Below are positions 3,596 to 5,261 of a stretch of DNA of 5,261 nt, one piece after another (the first letter of the stretch is position 1; every line of letters starts with the position of its first letter). The position numbers and the translations under genes were made by a program. The notes under the pieces were generated by a model. The model was given only the letters and a program-made list of their open reading frames with translations, had not been told where the DNA came from and did not search any database. Origin of the DNA: Spirochaetales bacterium (GTDB lineage Bacteria; Spirochaetota; Spirochaetia; Treponematales; Rectinemataceae); NCBI GenBank assembly GCA_015657395.1, contig JADLKI010000008.1, positions 540,457 through 545,717 on the forward strand. Reading direction: 5' to 3'.

Positions 3596-5261
3596 CAGAA
3601 TTTGCGAGCTTTTTTCAGTTCGTCTTTCATCTCTCTTGCAGCCCGGACGACATCCGGGTTGGCCGACACTTCCGCGGTGCCGACGCGCCACCAGGATTCA
3701 TAGCCCTGAGTCATGGACTTGGGCGACACGCGGGCGTGGATGACGACCGGTCTTTTCGCGCGCAGGGCGCGGCGGACGGCTTTTCTTAACTCTTCAACGG
3801 TACGGGCCCTGAGACCGAGGGCTCCCCAGCTCTCCGCATTCTTGGCAAAATCGACGGGCACCTGGTCGCCGGCAAGCAGACCGGTCTCGGGGTCCCGGGC
3901 CCGCCACTCGTTCGCGAAGTGTACGATGCCCTGGCTATGCTGAAGATTGTCGATGCACTGGAATCCCGAGTTGTCGCAAACCACCACGATGATTTTCTTG
4001 CCTTCCTGGACAGCGGTGAGCAGTTCGGTGTGGAGCATGGTGTATGCTCCGTCCCCCACGATGGCGACGCATTCGCGTTCGGGCATCGCCAGTTTGCAGC
4101 CGAGAGAGGCGGCGATTTCGTAGCCCATGCACGAGAAGCCGTATTCCATGTGGTAGGTGCCGGGAGTGCGCGTGCGCCAGGTCCTCTGCATGTCGCTCGG
4201 AATGGAGCCCGAGCCCGAGACGACCACGGCATTCTTCGGCAGCAGCACCTCGTTGAGCTCTCCGATGACGCGGACCTGGCTCAAGCCCGCCGGGTCTTCC
4301 TGGCTGTAGAGCGAATCGACCTCGCGGCCCCACTCTGCCCGGGCCTCGGCGATCTCGTCGCCCCAGCCGGCCTTGTATCCAGCAGCGCCGAGCGCGCGGT
4401 TGACCGCCGTGAGCGTGAGTTTTGCATCGGCGATGATGGGTTCGGCGTTCATCTTATAGGCGTCGAATGGCGCGACATTTATCGCGATGAACTTGGCCCT
4501 GGGGTTCTGGAAGAGCCATTTCGAACAGGTGGTGAAGTCGCCGAACCTCGTGCCGACGCCGATCACGAGATCGGCCTCTTTTGCGAGGCGATTCGCGGCG
4601 AGGCTTCCTGTCGCGCCGATGCCGGACAGGTTGCAGGGGTGATCCCAGGGGACAGAGCCCTTGCCCGCCTGCGTCTCCCCGAAGGGAACGCCGAATTTTT
4701 TGCAGAAATCGGCGAGCGCGCGGCCGGCCTCCGAGTAGCGGACCCCGCCACCACAGATGATGTAGGGCTTCTCTGAGCCTCTTATCAGGCTGACGATGCG
4801 CTCGACCTGGGCGCCGGTCGGCGGCCGGCGCTCGATGTGGTGGATACGCTGGTCGAAGAATTCGATGGGGTAATCGTATGCTTCGCCCTGGACGTCCTGA
4901 GGAAGCGCGATGGTCACCGCGCCGCCCTGAGCGGGATCCGTGAGTACGCTCATCGCGTGGAGAAACGCCGTCATGACCTGCTCCGGCCTCGTGATCCTGT
5001 CGAAATACCGGCTCACGGGACGGAAGGCGTCGTTGGCGCTGATCGTGTAGTCGTGCGGCACTTCGAGTTGCTGAAGGACCGGGTCGGGCTGGCGATCGGC
5101 GAATACGTCGCCCGGAAGAAAGAGCACGGGTATGTGGTTGACCGTTGCGGTTCCGGCGGCGGTCACCATGTTGAGCGCGCCGGGGCCGATTGAGCTTGTG
5201 ACCGCCATGATCTTTCGGCGATTGTTCTGCTTCGCATAGCCGGTGGCGACATGGCCGGCAC
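3595..5261 (-). CDS. iolD: 3D-(3,5/4)-trihydroxycyclohexane-1,2-dione hydrolase (5' end outside window)
   Basis: A thiamine-diphosphate enzyme that hydrolytically opens the ring of 3D-(3,5/4)-trihydroxycyclohexane-1,2-dione to 5-deoxy-glucuronate. The frame stays open to the window edge. The ATG at 5208 is internal, because the codons before it read AGHVATGYAKQNNRRKI, which is conserved IolD sequence. About 554 residues are visible; the family has roughly 620-645, so about 70-90 N-terminal residues, including the catalytic glutamate of the PYR domain, are missing. Numbering from the internal Met: the rest of the PYR domain with AVTSSIGPGALNM (2-14) and RQPDPVLQQLE (39-49); the central domain at about 130-265; and the PP domain with the ThDP/Mg motif GDG at 385-387 and D412/N413 in CDNSG. 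It is first of an iolD-iolE pair, with upstream operon genes not seen. Confidence 0.95.
   Translation of the reverse strand, partial: AGHVATGYAKQNNRRKIMAVTSSIGPGALNMVTAAGTATVNHIPVLFLPGDVFADRQPDPVLQQLEVPHDYTISANDAFRPVSRYFDRITRPEQVMTAFLHAMSVLTDPAQGGAVTIALPQDVQGEAYDYPIEFFDQRIHHIERRPPTGAQVERIVSLIRGSEKPYIICGGGVRYSEAGRALADFCKKFGVPFGETQAGKGSVPWDHPCNLSGIGATGSLAANRLAKEADLVIGVGTRFGDFTTCSKWLFQNPRAKFIAINVAPFDAYKMNAEPIIADAKLTLTAVNRALGAAGYKAGWGDEIAEARAEWGREVDSLYSQEDPAGLSQVRVIGELNEVLLPKNAVVVSGSGSIPSDMQRTWRTRTPGTYHMEYGFSCMGYEIAASLGCKLAMPERECVAIVGDGAYTMLHTELLTAVQEGKKIIVVVCDNSGFQCIDNLQHSQGIVHFANEWRARDPETGLLAGDQVPVDFAKNAESWGALGLRARTVEELRKAVRRALRAKRPVVIHARVSPKSMTQGYESWWRVGTAEVSANPDVVRAAREMKDELKKARKF

Noticed and set aside
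3919..4776. A 285-codon plus-strand frame opposite iolD
   Set aside because: It lies fully antisense to conserved IolD sequence, including the ThDP motif. Its composition is typical of the reverse frame of a GC-rich gene and it has no ribosome site.
3595..5208. ATG at 5208 as the iolD start
   Set aside because: The 17 codons upstream to the window edge encode conserved IolD sequence, and no ribosome site precedes this ATG. The gene continues outside the window.

Overview
This is a GC-rich bacterial window with almost all coding capacity on the minus strand. Going from right to left, which is the direction of transcription, it holds: (1) the 3' part of a myo-inositol catabolism operon, iolD (5' end outside the window) then iolE, closed by a strong intrinsic terminator; (2) a two-gene unit, a small TrpR-family repressor and a small membrane protein, with a near-consensus promoter whose -35 box overlaps the iol terminator; (3) a short plus-strand remnant of the C-terminus of an O-acetylhomoserine/O-acetylserine sulfhydrylase (metY-like); (4) cysK (cysteine synthase) with a promoter that carries a perfect 15-bp palindrome in its spacer and a leader of about 200 nt; (5) at the left edge, the probable 3' end of an unidentified plus-strand gene that converges on cysK.

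The organism cannot be named from the sequence. A GC-rich genome, consensus-like sigma-70 promoters, a TrpR of the compact 100-residue type and an inositol operon are seen together in several phyla. Spirochaetota or a GC-rich Firmicutes-like lineage is a weak guess only. No phage, IS element, CRISPR array or complete RNA gene was found.

Functionally the window joins carbon catabolism (inositol: IolE dehydrates 2-keto-myo-inositol, IolD opens the ring of the product), tryptophan-responsive regulation and cysteine synthesis. The cysK/metY-remnant arrangement suggests that a divergent cysK-metY sulfur locus once shared the palindrome-bearing promoter region and later lost most of metY by deletion. 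Non-coding stretches are the 91-233 gap (several hairpins), the cysK leader 1176-1378, and 2521-2696 downstream of iolE (a series of GC-rich hairpins, possibly a structured 3' UTR or a small RNA). I see no convincing undescribed multi-gene system. The most interesting signals are the metY remnant beside the cysK operator, the leaderless promoter layouts, and the structured iolE 3' region.
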